64,000 bases of DNA from Gibbula magus (GCA_936450465.1 OW388296.1:36170586-36234585), one strand, 5' to 3'. Shown: positions 1-9,930, numbered from the stretch's first letter. Notes: a model not told the origin generated them from the sequence alone. Numbers and translations: made by a program.

Positions 1-208
1 CTGTGCTGCCATAAGTTCGTAATAATAATAATAATAATAATAGTGCATATTTATAAAGCGCAAATATCCACGCTCGAAAGCATGCTCAAAGCGCTAAACA
101 TATAATGCTAATAAATAATGATAATAGTGATGCACATTTGAATGTGCTCACTTCACACAAACAGCAATAACAAATCAATGTGTACAATTGTTGCAATTGT
201 GAAAGTCC

Positions 209-3200
209 TTATGAACCATAAAACTGAACAAAAAGATAGGCTTTTAGACTTGATTTGAATGATTCAAATGTTGGAGATAGTTTCAGATTTTTGGGAAGAG
301 AGTTCCACATGTTAGGAGCAAAATGTTCAAAACATCTCTGACCAAAGCACTTGAGGTTACACTTCCACACTGTCAATAGATTCTGATGTTGTGATCTAAG
401 CTCCCGTGTTGGGACATAGGCTGATATCAACTCTGATATGTAGGCAGGCGATTGATCATGCAGCGATTTATGCATTAGACATAAAATTTTGAGTTGAATC
501 CTTGCTTTTATTGGAAGCCAGTGAAGATGTTTAAGGACAGGAGTAATGTGCGATCCTTTAGATGTTAGAGTCACGATTCGCGCTGCTGTATTTTGTACCT
601 TTTGAAGTTTGTCAAGGAGAATATCCGGGAGTCCGACATAAAGACTATTACAGTAGTCGAGTCTACTCAGTACCAGACATCTGGTTAGACATTGTGCAGC
701 TTCCATGGTGATCAAAGGACGAATATTTCCAATCACACGTAAGTTCAAGTAGCATATTTTGCAGACATTGTTAATCTGAGCTTCCATTGAGAGTGTTGGA
801 TCTAGCAAGACACCGAGATCCTTGACAGTCTTGGTTAGCTGAACGTCCGTGTCTGACACATTAACGGTGCTTAGATCCACTTTTTTTAGCTGCTGCTTAG
901 TTCCAAAAATGATTGCTTCCGTTTTATCACTGTTCAGTTTGAGTTTGTTTTCTGTCATCCAAGAATTCAAGGACCTGGTACAATTAGCTATATTCAAAAG
1001 AGCTTCTTCTGAGTTATGATGATGAAAGTGATTGTACAACTGGCAGTCATCGGCATATGAGTGGTGGAGGAGGCGGTGTTGTGAGATGATGTTTGAAGTA
1101 CTGCCACAATAGAGAACAAATAACACCGGACCAAGTACAGATCCCTGTGGGACACCATATTTCAAGTTGACAGTGGATGACCTGTCATTTCCAATCATCA
1201 CAAATTGTGATCTTCCTTTAATATAAGATGATATCCACTGTAGTGCTGTCCCACCTATTCCATACTGATGTCGGAGTCTGTCAAGAAGTAGATTGTGGTC
1301 AATTGTATCGAATGCTGAAGACAAATCCAGCAATATCAGAGCTGCCATATTGCCCTGATCTACTGCTCCACGAATATCATTTATGACTCTTAGTAAGGCA
1401 GTTTCAGTACTGTGGAATTTGCGATAAACTGACTGGAACTTTTCTATGAGTGCATTCTCCGCAAGATGACATTTAAGTCGAATATGAAAAGCTTTTTCAA
1501 TGACTTTGGATAGGAATGTCAAATTTGAGACCGGTCTAAAATTGTTCAAGTGTGATGGATCCAGATTGTCCTTCTTGAGGAGAGGCTTCACTACAGCTGT
1601 TCTGAAACACTCTGGAAACATTCCACTTTCGATACTCTTATTCACAATACTCGTAATACATGGGAGAATTACATCCAAATGTTTGAGTACAATATTGGTT
1701 GGGATTGGGTCCAAAACACAGGTAGTGGGCTTTGATGATCGAATAACACTGCGTATCTCTGAGTCTGTGAATAAAGCGAGATCAGTCAGGGGTTGCACAC
1801 TGTACTGAGTACTGCTATTATCAACATCTTGAGACACTGTGATATCATCAGAGAGATTTTGTCGTATCATGTCAACTTTGTCAAGAAAAAAGTTGTTAAA
1901 TGAGTCAGCAAGGGTCCGGTTTGATGCAGAAGGTGGAAGTTTGGATTCAGTCCTCTTGCCTTGCAATTTGTTCATAAAAGCGTATGATCTTTTGGGATTA
2001 TCATTCATATTGGAAAGCTGCTGAAGACAATAATCCTTCTTGCAGTTACGAATGACAGTTGTTGCAGCATTCCGAGCTTGCTTATAAAGTTGACGATCTA
2101 TTTCAAGATGACTTTTTCGCCATTTCCTTTCAGCTTGTCGACGTGCAGTCTTGGCTATCAGCACTTGTTGTGAGTACCAGGGTGTATCTGTGCGCACTTG
2201 GACTTTCTTCACTACAGGTGGAGCATGCTTATCAAGTAGTGTGGAGAGAGTGTCATGATACAGTTTGGCATGTTCATTCACATCAGATGGTGGGTCACAC
2301 AGCAATGCAGATTCCACCAGGTAAAGTTGAAATTCAATATGGTCAATGTTTTTTAGATTACGGCATGTCACTGTCTCCATCTTCTTAAAAGGTCTACATG
2401 CATTCAATGTAACGAAAATTAAGAAGTGGTCAGACAATTGTTTGTCTTGAACAGAAACATCTAAAATGGTTCTATTATCTTCATGAGATATTACACAGTC
2501 AAGAGTATTTCCAGATTTGTGCGTTGGGACAGATACATGTTGCTTGAGTCCAAACGAACAAAGTAGATTGACAAACTTCTTAGCAAAAGGATTTTCTTTA
2601 TCATTAAAATGAACATTGAAGTCTCCAAGAAATATAGTTTTCCTACCAGGATGAGATGCGAAGAGATTTGACATTTCATGATAAAACTGAGTGTTTGTGA
2701 GTCGATTTTTCCGAGATGGTGGAGGCCGATAAATACAAATCACCCTGAAAACATGTTTATCAGCTGTAACACAAACATCTAACATTTCAAACGATTTAGG
2801 AATTTCAGTTGTTTTTGCCTGGTGACGAGTGATGATGAGAGAAGACTTGTATATAATGGCTATGCCTCCACCGGATGAATTTAAACGAGGGGAGTTGACA
2901 CAAGAAAATGAAGGTGGTGTCATTTCCGCGATTTTTGCTTCATCACCATGACTATGAAGCCAGGACTCAGTTATGAAAAGAATGTCTAAATCCTCTTCAA
3001 GGATGAAATCCATAATATCCATTGCTTTGTTCCGCGTAGATTGAGCATTCCAGACGCAAACCCGGAGATTGGGTAACAATGTTTTGGTTGAGATACACTG
3101 TTGAGATGCAGCACTTAGCGCGCTCTTATGTGAAGACATATCAGCCATTGTGCGTTTAGATTTAATAAGGCTTAGCGTAACCTCAGAGTGGTCTGTGCAT

Positions 3201-3274
3201 GGGAAAACCTCCGAAATGGTAAGGTAAAAACGGCAGTGGGAGCTGAGACTGCCTTGAGTGTCCCATATAATCAT
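209..3274 (-). CDS. LINE ORF2: AP-endonuclease and reverse transcriptase
   Basis: This 1021-residue open frame encodes the enzyme that nicks target DNA and copies the element RNA by target-primed reverse transcription. The APE-type endonuclease spans about residues 68-290: WNAQS with N76, TESW with E103, GDFN at 217-220 and SDH at 281-283. The RT follows: FRPVSN at 579-584, LLDLSSAFD with D650, GVPQGSVLGP at 707-716 and the catalytic YADD at 740-743. The C-terminus carries the LSRLDYCNSLY stretch common in L2/CR1 RTs. The frame opens 92 nt inside ORF1 in another frame. A second Met at codon 43 (base 3148), just downstream of the ORF1 stop, begins MADMSS and may be the true start. All catalytic motifs I checked are present. 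Confidence 0.9.
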   Translation of the reverse strand: MIIWDTQGSLSSHCRFYLTISEVFPCTDHSEVTLSLIKSKRTMADMSSHKSALSAASQQCISTKTLLPNLRVCVWNAQSTRNKAMDIMDFILEEDLDILFITESWLHSHGDEAKIAEMTPPSFSCVNSPRLNSSGGGIAIIYKSSLIITRHQAKTTEIPKSFEMLDVCVTADKHVFRVICIYRPPPSRKNRLTNTQFYHEMSNLFASHPGRKTIFLGDFNVHFNDKENPFAKKFVNLLCSFGLKQHVSVPTHKSGNTLDCVISHEDNRTILDVSVQDKQLSDHFLIFVTLNACRPFKKMETVTCRNLKNIDHIEFQLYLVESALLCDPPSDVNEHAKLYHDTLSTLLDKHAPPVVKKVQVRTDTPWYSQQVLIAKTARRQAERKWRKSHLEIDRQLYKQARNAATTVIRNCKKDYCLQQLSNMNDNPKRSYAFMNKLQGKRTESKLPPSASNRTLADSFNNFFLDKVDMIRQNLSDDITVSQDVDNSSTQYSVQPLTDLALFTDSEIRSVIRSSKPTTCVLDPIPTNIVLKHLDVILPCITSIVNKSIESGMFPECFRTAVVKPLLKKDNLDPSHLNNFRPVSNLTFLSKVIEKAFHIRLKCHLAENALIEKFQSVYRKFHSTETALLRVINDIRGAVDQGNMAALILLDLSSAFDTIDHNLLLDRLRHQYGIGGTALQWISSYIKGRSQFVMIGNDRSSTVNLKYGVPQGSVLGPVLFVLYCGSTSNIISQHRLLHHSYADDCQLYNHFHHHNSEEALLNIANCTRSLNSWMTENKLKLNSDKTEAIIFGTKQQLKKVDLSTVNVSDTDVQLTKTVKDLGVLLDPTLSMEAQINNVCKICYLNLRVIGNIRPLITMEAAQCLTRCLVLSRLDYCNSLYVGLPDILLDKLQKVQNTAARIVTLTSKGSHITPVLKHLHWLPIKARIQLKILCLMHKSLHDQSPAYISELISAYVPTRELRSQHQNLLTVWKCNLKCFGQRCFEHFAPNMWNSLPKNLKLSPTFESFKSSLKAYLFVQFYGS

Positions 3275-4115
3275 TGTGAGGATTGTCTATGAAATGAGGT
3301 CTTGGCGGTAATGGAATCATCTGTTCTTGAGGTCCCATGCGGACTCTTTGTACATTATCACTGAGTTGGCACCTTGGGGATATAGTAATGACTGGAGTCT
3401 GAGGAAGAGTTGTGGATGTAGATGGGTGGGTGACCTTATCAACGCAGGACACTGACTGAACTATACACCTACTTAGGAGTTTCACTCCGCCACGTGAAAG
3501 ATGGACTCCATCCTGATCAAGAACGTCACGAGGCTTCAGTGACATCATTTGCTTAGACACGTCAATGAATGAGAAATGCTTAGCAAGACACATATCTTTG
3601 AGAACTTTGTTTATTTTTCGAGACTTATCATTGTACCATGACGGAGTCTGACGAGGCAGAACGGAGCACACATGTATGTGCGCGTTGGGGAAACAATTCA
3701 TTGCATTTAGCAATGCTTCGAAATCTTCAACGGTTTCTTCTATGAGTGAGTCCGTGACATTGTTATCACCTATTACACACACGATATCATTCAGAGTAGA
3801 GTTTCTTCCTGATAACAGCAGCAATCGTTCACAAATATCACCAACTGTAGCCTCTCTGTTTGTGTCAACAACACATTTATTCCCAAGACGGGAAGATAGA
3901 ATGACACTGCTCATGTTCTTTAACACTGAAGTCCCAATGACCAGTGTGTCGGCTGTGTCCAAATCCTTTGGAAGGGGCTTCATACGCTTCCTGTCATAAC
4001 GAACAGCATCCGCATATGACTTCCTGCGTTCTGGTAGTGATTTACTTATTTGAGGAGTCAGAGGCTTACTGTTTCGCGGAGTCAACAGTTTAGGAGATGA
4101 TCCAGTTTGTGTCAC
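3183..4115 (-). CDS. LINE ORF1 with SGNH/GDSL esterase-like domain
   Basis: The 310-codon open frame lies upstream of ORF2 and overlaps its 5' end. SGNH-hydrolase blocks are visible in order. Block I reads VIGTSVLKN at 59-67, so the usual GDS is GTS with S63. The G-x-N-D-like block reads VIGDNN at 114-119, and the last block is DGVHLS at 202-207 with D202 and H205. Esterase-type ORF1 proteins are known in CR1/L2 LINEs, where they are thought to bind nucleic acid or membranes; hydrolysis is not shown here. The N-terminal 50 residues are basic and Ser/Pro-rich, and the C-terminus is Pro-rich. Codon 1 at 4115 is GTG, not ATG. The first ATG is codon 45 at base 3983, still upstream of the esterase core, so initiation is uncertain. 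Confidence 0.75.
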   Translation of the reverse strand: MTQTGSSPKLLTPRNSKPLTPQISKSLPERRKSYADAVRYDRKRMKPLPKDLDTADTLVIGTSVLKNMSSVILSSRLGNKCVVDTNREATVGDICERLLLLSGRNSTLNDIVCVIGDNNVTDSLIEETVEDFEALLNAMNCFPNAHIHVCSVLPRQTPSWYNDKSRKINKVLKDMCLAKHFSFIDVSKQMMSLKPRDVLDQDGVHLSRGGVKLLSRCIVQSVSCVDKVTHPSTSTTLPQTPVITISPRCQLSDNVQRVRMGPQEQMIPLPPRPHFIDNPHNDYMGHSRQSQLPLPFLPYHFGGFPMHRPL

Positions 4116-4148
4116 CTTTTGGCGGATGGTTTCTGTTGGTTTCTGTCG

Positions 4149-4431
4149 TACACTCTCTGTTAGTCAGAAATTCACCTCTAAAAGTAATCTGGCCATAGTC
4201 CGGACTAATCTATGACACCCATTACAATAGTTCATGGTACAAGAAGACTACATCTTATATATGTAATAACGTGTGGGACTGCATATACAACATGTATATA
4301 AGTTCGTTTGTGAGTAAACGAACACTCTCTGTTAGTCAGAAATTCACCTCTAAAAGTAATCTGGTCATAGTACCGACTAAATCTAACAGCCATTATGATA
4401 GGTCGGGGTACAAGATAAATGCATCTTTACT
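4149..4431. repeat. Direct repeat of LINE 5' region (two ~110-bp copies)
   Basis: The stretch beginning CACTCTCTGTTAGTCAGAAA occurs at about 4149 and again at about 4322, a spacing of about 172 bp, and stays similar for about 105 bp. Either the LINE has tandem 5' promoter monomers, or, if the target-site duplication at 4298-4306 is right, the LINE inserted next to the 5' part of an older related copy. The rest of 4431-4492 shows nothing recognisable. Confidence 0.7.
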
Positions 4432-4492
4432 ATGGAGTTTACTTACCTCTACAGAGAAAAACGCCTACAGTCATAAAGGATGGCCAAAATAT

Positions 4493-4783
4493 ATTATTGT
4501 CCGACTCTCCAGGAAAAAAGTAATATAAAGATAACAAAGTAATATATTTGGATAAAAAGGCCAGGTGTGGAAGGCGAAGGCGGACGCAGGGACAAGCGAA
4601 TGGGGAAGCCTGTTCTCCGTTGGACCCTGAACAGACGAGACAGGTAACAGCGATGTTGAAATGCTATTTGACCACCCGAAGGTTGGAAGTGGCTTCTATT
4701 GGAAAATAGACAGCCTAGCAGCAGCAGCGAGAGAGAACATAGAGCGAGGGATCGGCCCCGCGTCCGCCCCGAAACTTCACACC
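4493..4783 (-). repeat. Ngaro terminal repeat B2
   Basis: It begins ATTGTCCGACTCTCCAGG and ends near CGCGTCCGCCCCGAAACTT. It matches 6946-7236 with a few substitutions and small indels over about 290 bp in the same orientation. It forms the outer 3' end of the element. The A/B junction overlap is the short AATTATT shared by the ends of A and the start of B. Confidence 0.85.
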
Positions 4784-5000
4784 TGACGGGATTTATTACA
4801 ATAAAAAATACAGATATTATTTATTTGATAAAACTGTGCATAAAGATAAGATTATAAGGAAGCAAGAATTGATTTAATGGCGCTTGGGGTTGATATGTCA
4901 TAAGAGGATGATTGAATAAGTAATGAAAAAGTGTTAATACGTGGTAATAATGCTTGGGAATAATGTTTGGCAAACATGGGTGGGTGGACGGGAAAATAAA
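4784..5000. other. Ngaro segment between B2 and nested DNA element
   Basis: About 215 bp of AT-rich sequence with no counterpart elsewhere in the window. It lies between B2 and the inserted TIR element and is presumably internal sequence joining A2 to B2. No ORF. Confidence 0.5.
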
Positions 5001-6626
5001 GGCCCCTTTACACAGAGCCACGTCCTGCGTACGACCATTGGGCGACCAAAAAAATGGACAGGACTCTCAATGGTCGGCTGATTTAGCGAAATCCCGTTTC
5101 TGTGTAAATGCTCCTGCGATCTTCGTGCGTCCTTTGTACGACCTAAAATGCAAATAACAGTAATTTCCATGACGATCTTTGAACGACCTGCACGTTTCCG
5201 GAGCCTCCACGCTGCCTTCGCTGGGCGTTCACTGTGCAACCTATCAACATTTCAGAATCAAGGGCGATCCTCGTGCAACCCGTCAGCCTCCACTGTGCCT
5301 CCTCTGTGCTTCCTCTGTGCCTTCTCTGTGCCACCTTGGCGACTATGGCGATAGTTGGCCGACCATACAGCAACACTTCAGCCTACTCCGCGATACCTGA
5401 ACGAGTGTTCGGCAACCTGGATAGACTGGGTCTATTATAAGCTGCATTAGTCTCCATTTGTTTCAGTCCCATTCCAACAGTAAAAAATAACCAACCAATT
5501 AGGTTTTGCAGTTGCAATACAAGACAAAAAGCTCTTCTGCTTAACAACATGGTCATTGTTGTTTGCAGAAGAATATGATTGTTTTTTTTTAAACTACAGA
5601 CATAAATATTCAGAAATACACGAAATTATTTAACCCACGGGTAAACATACGAATGAAACAGGGCTTCATCATTCTCCAGAAGTCAACTGGGTTAAATTTA
5701 AGTTTATGAAACATTAACTGGTCATATTTATGAAATCATGCCTTCAAAAAACTAGTCTCTTTTAAAAATCTTCTTAACGGGGAGATATAGGAGAGTAAAA
5801 AGGGACTTTTTGGCTTGTTTTATGCTGTCCTACTGTGACGATGCTTCAACGAATTAAAGTTAGCGAGATAAAATAGGTCGCCAACATCTTTTATGATTTA
5901 TTTTCTGCATTTCGTAACTTTGTAAACAGAATAACCCAACATTCTGGCCAAAATCCATGTTGAAAAAGCTATTCCAACACACGTATGTGTTTCTTGTTTC
6001 TTTACAAGTGAGTTTATAATCTTTATTTGGTTGACTTTTTTCTGTTGTCTTGCTTCCTTTGGTGCCATGTCTTATTAATGATTTGTCAACAGAAACAAGG
6101 AAACATGTGAGAATCGAACATCTATTTTTTGGAGAATTTCCGAGGACGCTCACAGAAGGCTGAATGAATGCAGAAAGAAGGCACAAAACTCGTCATGGTC
6201 GTACAAAGGTTTTCACGGTCGCTGCATGAAGGCAGAACGCTTGTGATAATGAACGGTTCTCATTGCACAGAGGACGCACAATGAAGACAGAGGCATTGAC
6301 AAACATTAGTGAATTTCTTACATGGCGATTATTGAGCGTCCTTTGCGACCTTAGAACGTCCATTGTACGACCTTTCTGCTTCCTGGGAGCAACCGTTGAG
6401 CGACCAAAATCGACGGCGACCCCTCTGCGGAAGTTTTGAGCATGTTAAAATTTTTTCGGTGTCCTCCGCGTCCTTGGCGATCAATCGCGATGTCTCAACA
6501 TTCCTTATGGCACCTCCTCACGACCTTAGCAACCATTCTGCCTCCCTTGACCGTCCTACGGCGATCTGTTATGTATTTGGGTCGCACAGAGGACGTACAA
6601 CGGCCTAATGTCTGTGTAAAGGGGCC
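5001..6626. mobile_element. Non-autonomous TIR DNA transposon nested in the Ngaro element
   Basis: GGCCCCTTTACACAGA at 5001-5016 is mirrored exactly by its reverse complement at 6611-6626. Subterminal copies of motifs such as GTCCTTTGTACGACC recur on both sides, as in many non-autonomous DNA elements. The right flank is TTAA and the left flank is TAAA, so a TTAA target duplication with one change is possible (piggyBac or Kolobok style), but this is weak. The 1.63-kb interior has a short CTGTGCCTCC-type internal repeat near 5290-5335 and no transposase-length frame. It separates A2 from B2, so it is younger than the Ngaro insertion. Confidence 0.8.
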
Positions 6627-6628
6627 TT

Positions 6629-6950
6629 AAGTTAGATAATGATAAGAATTTGCATAAAAAGAGTGAAGGAATGAAGGCTAGGAAGATGGCGGACGAATGA
6701 AAGAAGTGACGTAAGAAGATGACGTGTTAGATTATGTGATGACGTCATGTTAACGGATGTGATGAATGCACAAGTTTCTTGTGTTTGTAAACATGAGCAC
6801 GTGTTATGTGAAAGAAATGTATTATGTTATGATGTTTTGTAGTAATCGCTATTATTAAATATGTGAATGAGGATAATTGTAGAAGGTGTATAAATGCATT
6901 GAGCGTACAATAACGACATTTAGCTAAATAACGCTAAATGGAATTATTGT
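6629..6950 (-). repeat. Ngaro terminal repeat A2
   Basis: It matches A1 at 10366-10680 for about 310 bp in the same orientation, beginning TAAGTTAGATAATGATAAG and ending CTAAATGGAATTATT. A short indel at ATGTTATGATG separates the copies. It directly abuts B1, giving the fused B1A2 block expected of split direct repeats. Confidence 0.85.
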
Positions 6951-7236
6951 CCGACTCTCCAGGAAAAAAGTAATATAAAGATAACAAAGTAATATATTTG
7001 GATAAAAAGGCCAGGTGTGGAAGGCGAAGGCGGACGCAGCCACAAGCGATTGGGGAAGCCTGCTCTCCGTTGGACCTTGAACAGACGAGACAGGTAGCAG
7101 CGATGTTGAAATGCTATTTTGACCACCCGAAGTTTGGAAGTGGCTTCTATTGGAAAATAGACAGCCTAGCAGCAGCAGCGAGGAAGGAAATAGAGCGAGG
7201 GATCAGCCCCGCGTCCGCCCCGAAACTTGCCAGCGA
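6946..7236 (-). repeat. Ngaro terminal repeat B1
   Basis: Direct copy of 4493-4783. It lies immediately next to A2 and just 3' of the hydrolase frame on the minus strand. Sequence 7237-7371 is the 3' non-coding part of the element and holds no ORF. Confidence 0.85.
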
Positions 7237-7371
7237 CCACTGAAAGTGCTGCGCCATCCACACTGAATAATAATACTAAAAACAAAGAATTATGTTATGT
7301 TGTGTAATTTGAGGTTAATAAAATAGGGGAAAACAAAGGAGGGAAACCACGACATGTTTGCAAAAAGCAGC

Positions 7372-7880
7372 TTATGAGAGTTTGGTAATGAGTTCTTTGA
7401 TGTCGGCACAGAAAATGTTCATTCCCAAGGTAGTGAGGTGGACACCATCACTGACGTAGTGGTGCCAATCCCCATTTATCTCACTCATGAGATTAACCAC
7501 TCTCCTGTTTAATTTCTTCCGGGACAGCTCTAACCGTTTGATGTTTCTGGCGTGTCGCCAGCAGCACCGCGGCAGCATGAAGGACCACAGAAGTCTGGTG
7601 TGGGGAGCCGGAACCGAGAGTACAGCAGATCTTCGTTGATCTTGTCCAATAACTCCCGGCCGGTGGTCGCTCCAAGATCATTTGAACCCAGTTGCAGTAG
7701 CAGGAGTTTCGGCTGACTGGATGAGTTGGCGATGGGGTAGTCGATTGCCGGCCTGTAGCGGCGCCATGTCCAGCCTCCCCTGACACGCCACTCCACCGGG
7801 CCGACACTGCCTAGGGTAGCCGCCAGCTCTGGCCTCGCACGCGCCAGATAGCTGTCGCCCACCACCCACACGCCTGAAAC
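7372..7880 (-). pseudogene. Ngaro SGNH hydrolase-like ORF, frameshifted
   Basis: Two adjacent frames together encode one SGNH/GDSL hydrolase-like domain. The first part (about 7530-7880) reads VVGDSYLA, the GDS block with the nucleophile serine, then LLQLGSND, the G-x-N-D block. After a frame change near 7578 the second part reads YVSDGVHLTTLGMNIF, the catalytic D-x-x-H block, and stops at 7372. No ATG opens the first part. Instead an acceptor-like ATTGTTTCAG sits just before it, so the ORF may be a spliced 3' exon after the recombinase. Role in the Ngaro cycle is unknown; hydrolase activity is inferred from the motifs only. Confidence 0.72.
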
Positions 7881-7915
7881 AATCAAGTCATATTATAAAT
7901 ACATAATTTGGAGGT

Positions 7916-8150
7916 TTACATTCTAATATATTGTAGATAACAATCGGATGACCACCGGCCAAATCTCCTTATGGTATCTGCATCAACGCCGTTCATAGGT
8001 TCCGTAGTCGCAGCTCCGATTCTGAAAGAGTGAGAAGTGAATTTAGATTGCTCCATGCCGAGATGACCAATGGCTTTCTGCAGCACTGACTGAAAGTGTA
8101 AGAAAAGATATGGGAAACAGTCCGTCGTGAGGATAAATAGGTTATCATGT
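7916..8150 (-). pseudogene. Ngaro tyrosine recombinase, C-terminal catalytic part
   Basis: This short minus-strand frame, missed by a simple length cut-off, reads LFLHFQSVLQKAIGHL, then HSFRIGAATT, then GRWSSDCYLQYIR, then stop. H-S-F-R is the HxxR box and the tyrosine of CYLQYIR is the expected nucleophile of a DIRS/Ngaro tyrosine recombinase. A stop lies upstream near 8150, so it is not in frame with the rest of the enzyme. The bases after the stop include GTAAAC followed 46 nt later by TTTCAG, but the phases do not match the hydrolase frame. Confidence 0.75.
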
Positions 8151-8189
8151 TAGCGACCGGGGATAAAAGGAGAATATGGAATAGGTTAT

Positions 8190-8323
8190 ATGTGAATATA
8201 TACCTTTACCTGTTTGATCAGTCATAGAATATTGGAGTGTGACATGCATGGCGGCCGGGTTACCTGTTATCTTTACATCATCAATAGTGAGCCACCGACG
8301 CGTCCTGTCAGAAAGGGAGGTAG
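8190..8323 (-). pseudogene. Ngaro tyrosine recombinase, middle part
   Basis: The minus-strand frame reads RRWLTIDDVKITG, then MHVTLQYSMTDQTGKG, the beta-strand region between the first catalytic Arg and the HxxR box in DIRS-type recombinases. It is cut off from the N-terminal part by the MITE at 8324-8617 and loses frame downstream. Confidence 0.75.
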
Positions 8324-8617
8324 CAGGGGCGGAACTAGAGGGGGGTGCATGACCATTGAAACCAACCTCAAAACATTGGTGCACCCCCCCCCTTTTTACC
8401 ACAGAGATAGTACTATTACACCGTATATTCATGATTATGTTATCTCTAAACATCAAGCACCCCCCCCCCCCCCCCTGTGATATGAATTGAATAACTTGCT
8501 GCGTAACCTTTACTAACCCCACCCCCCCCCCCCCCCCCCCCCCCCACCCCACTGAAGGCATTTTCGAGGTCTGGGAAAGTGCACCCCCTGTTTCCCAAAA
8601 AGCTGTATCCGCCCCTG
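8324..8617. mobile_element. hAT-like MITE inserted in the recombinase gene
   Basis: CAGGGGCGGA opens at 8324 and its reverse complement TCCGCCCCTG closes at 8617. This terminal sequence is typical of hAT-type MITEs in marine animals. GGTAG is present on both sides (8319-8323 and 8618-8622); a full 8-bp duplication is only approximate. The interior has long C runs near 8390, 8460-8475 and 8525-8545. Removing it rejoins the two halves of the recombinase (RISELV and the RRWLTIDD part). Confidence 0.75.
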
Positions 8618-9930
8618 GGTAGGTACCAACTCGCTTATCCTGAAGAATCCAAAAAACGCCAGTGTGTATGCTGCCTTGAAAAGATTAGACTCGTAGACAG
8701 AAGAGCAAACTATATGAAGGATGTTTGAAATTGATAACAAGATTTTTGCCATGATTGGCCGCCGATTATACTTGCTTCTAGTTGCATTTTTAAATCCCGT
8801 GAGGGTCTTCCGCACCAGCGATATCTTCTCGGCCGGTATCGTCACCTCCATAGTAACTGTGTCGATTGTCAGTTCCAAAAATGTGATCTCAGTGGAAGGG
8901 CCAACAGTTTTGTCATTTGCAATAGTTACACCAAACTCCTGAAACATGTCAATAGAAAGTTTAAGTAAATCTGAACATGTGTTTGTACAGGGGTAGCCCC
9001 CTAACAAGAAATCATCAAGATAATGAATTAAAAAATGCGAGGAGGATTTGTTGATAATACACCATTGTAGGAATGTGCTAAACTTTTCGAAAAGTGCACA
9101 GGAGATGGAACATCCAAATGGTAAACACTTGTCAAAGTAATATTTACCTTGAAAGAACATTCCCAACAGGGTAAAATCACTAGGTCGGACGGGTATCAAT
9201 CGAAATGCAGATTTGATATCAAATTTGGCTAACTCTGCACCTTTACCCAACTTCTGTACCAGGGCAACAGCTTCGTCGAATTTTGTGTATGTCACGGACG
9301 AATGTTCCTGTGGGATAAAATCATTAACAGACGTACCTTCTGGGTGAGACAAGTGATGAAACAACCGATAGTGATCGTCCGTGGGCACCGATTCGCTGTT
9401 TACCCTCTTTGGGACCAAACCTATCGGTGAAACGATCAAATCGGGAAAAGGCGGCGATTCAAACGGTCCGCATATTCTCCCCAGTTGAATTTCTTTGTTT
9501 AGTTTTTTGGCTGTCAGTTGGAAATTGGGTAACCGACTTAAGATTGTGCGAGAACCTGGGTCCAGTCGGCCCCGTGTACTGAAGATTGAAACCCCCAGAA
9601 AACCCCTGAAACAACAATTGTGCATCCAACGTATTTACAGTATCATACAGAGATAGCCAAGGGGAGAGATTAGTAAGATTTATTGGTACCTGAGCAAGTT
9701 GATTTAGGTGCACCTGTGCTGTTTGTACTTGTGTTTCTGTACCCGATATGTTGCTGGGTTGTTCCTGGTGCTTTTTGGGAACGAAAAAGCGACGACTGAC
9801 AGGAGCGGGCCCCGTGGTTGTAGCTAGGGCACTTTGAACACCTGTGTGGGAACTTGCACACGGATCTTGTACACTGAGAACGGTTGAAATCCCAACAAAC
9901 ATTATCATCAACATCAACATACTCACCATT
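8618..9930 (-). pseudogene. Ngaro pol: reverse transcriptase fused to recombinase N-terminus
   Basis: The upstream frame (about 9459-9929) carries the pol N-terminus (NLSPWLSLYDT, YTGPTGPRFSHNLKSV). The RT continues in a second frame (9625 downward), so there is a frameshift near 9500-9560. RT landmarks in the second frame are LGRICGPFESPPFP, KFDIKSAF with D136, LPFGCSIS at 168-175 and the catalytic YLDD at 202-205, DIRS-type in style. After about residue 265 the RT runs directly into recombinase sequence (VCSSVYESNLFKAAY, then AFFGFFRISEL with catalytic R329). The RNase H region normally between them is missing, so an in-frame deletion fused the two enzymes. The frame is then broken by the MITE. 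Confidence 0.82.

Larger units (their letters stand above)
20..4297 (-). mobile_element. Full-length L2/CR1-like non-LTR retrotransposon (LINE)
   Basis: On the minus strand the order is 5' UTR, ORF1 with an esterase-like fold, ORF2 with endonuclease and reverse transcriptase, 3' UTR and a (TTA)n tail, read as (TAA)n at about 20-43. The nine bases ATAAGTTCG occur at 11-19, just outside the tail, and again at 4298-4306, just outside the proposed 5' end. This is the expected target-site duplication and sets the element at about 4.28 kb. The 3' UTR motif AAAGCGCAAATATCC next to the microsatellite resembles the 3' ends of L2/CR1-group LINEs. Both ORFs are free of stops and frameshifts, so the copy looks young. 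Clade is inferred from motif style, not from a tree. Confidence 0.85.

Noticed and set aside
1500..2388. Plus-strand frames of 61-109 codons inside the L2-like LINE
   Set aside because: Antisense shadows of the 1021-codon ORF2.
5148..5440. Overlapping plus-strand frames rich in Ser, Cys and Leu
   Set aside because: They arise from the CTGTGCCTCC-type short repeat in the non-autonomous TIR element; several frames are open at once.
7493..7869. Additional overlapping minus-strand frames of 63-104 codons
   Set aside because: They overlap the hydrolase-like frame in other phases and lack motifs.
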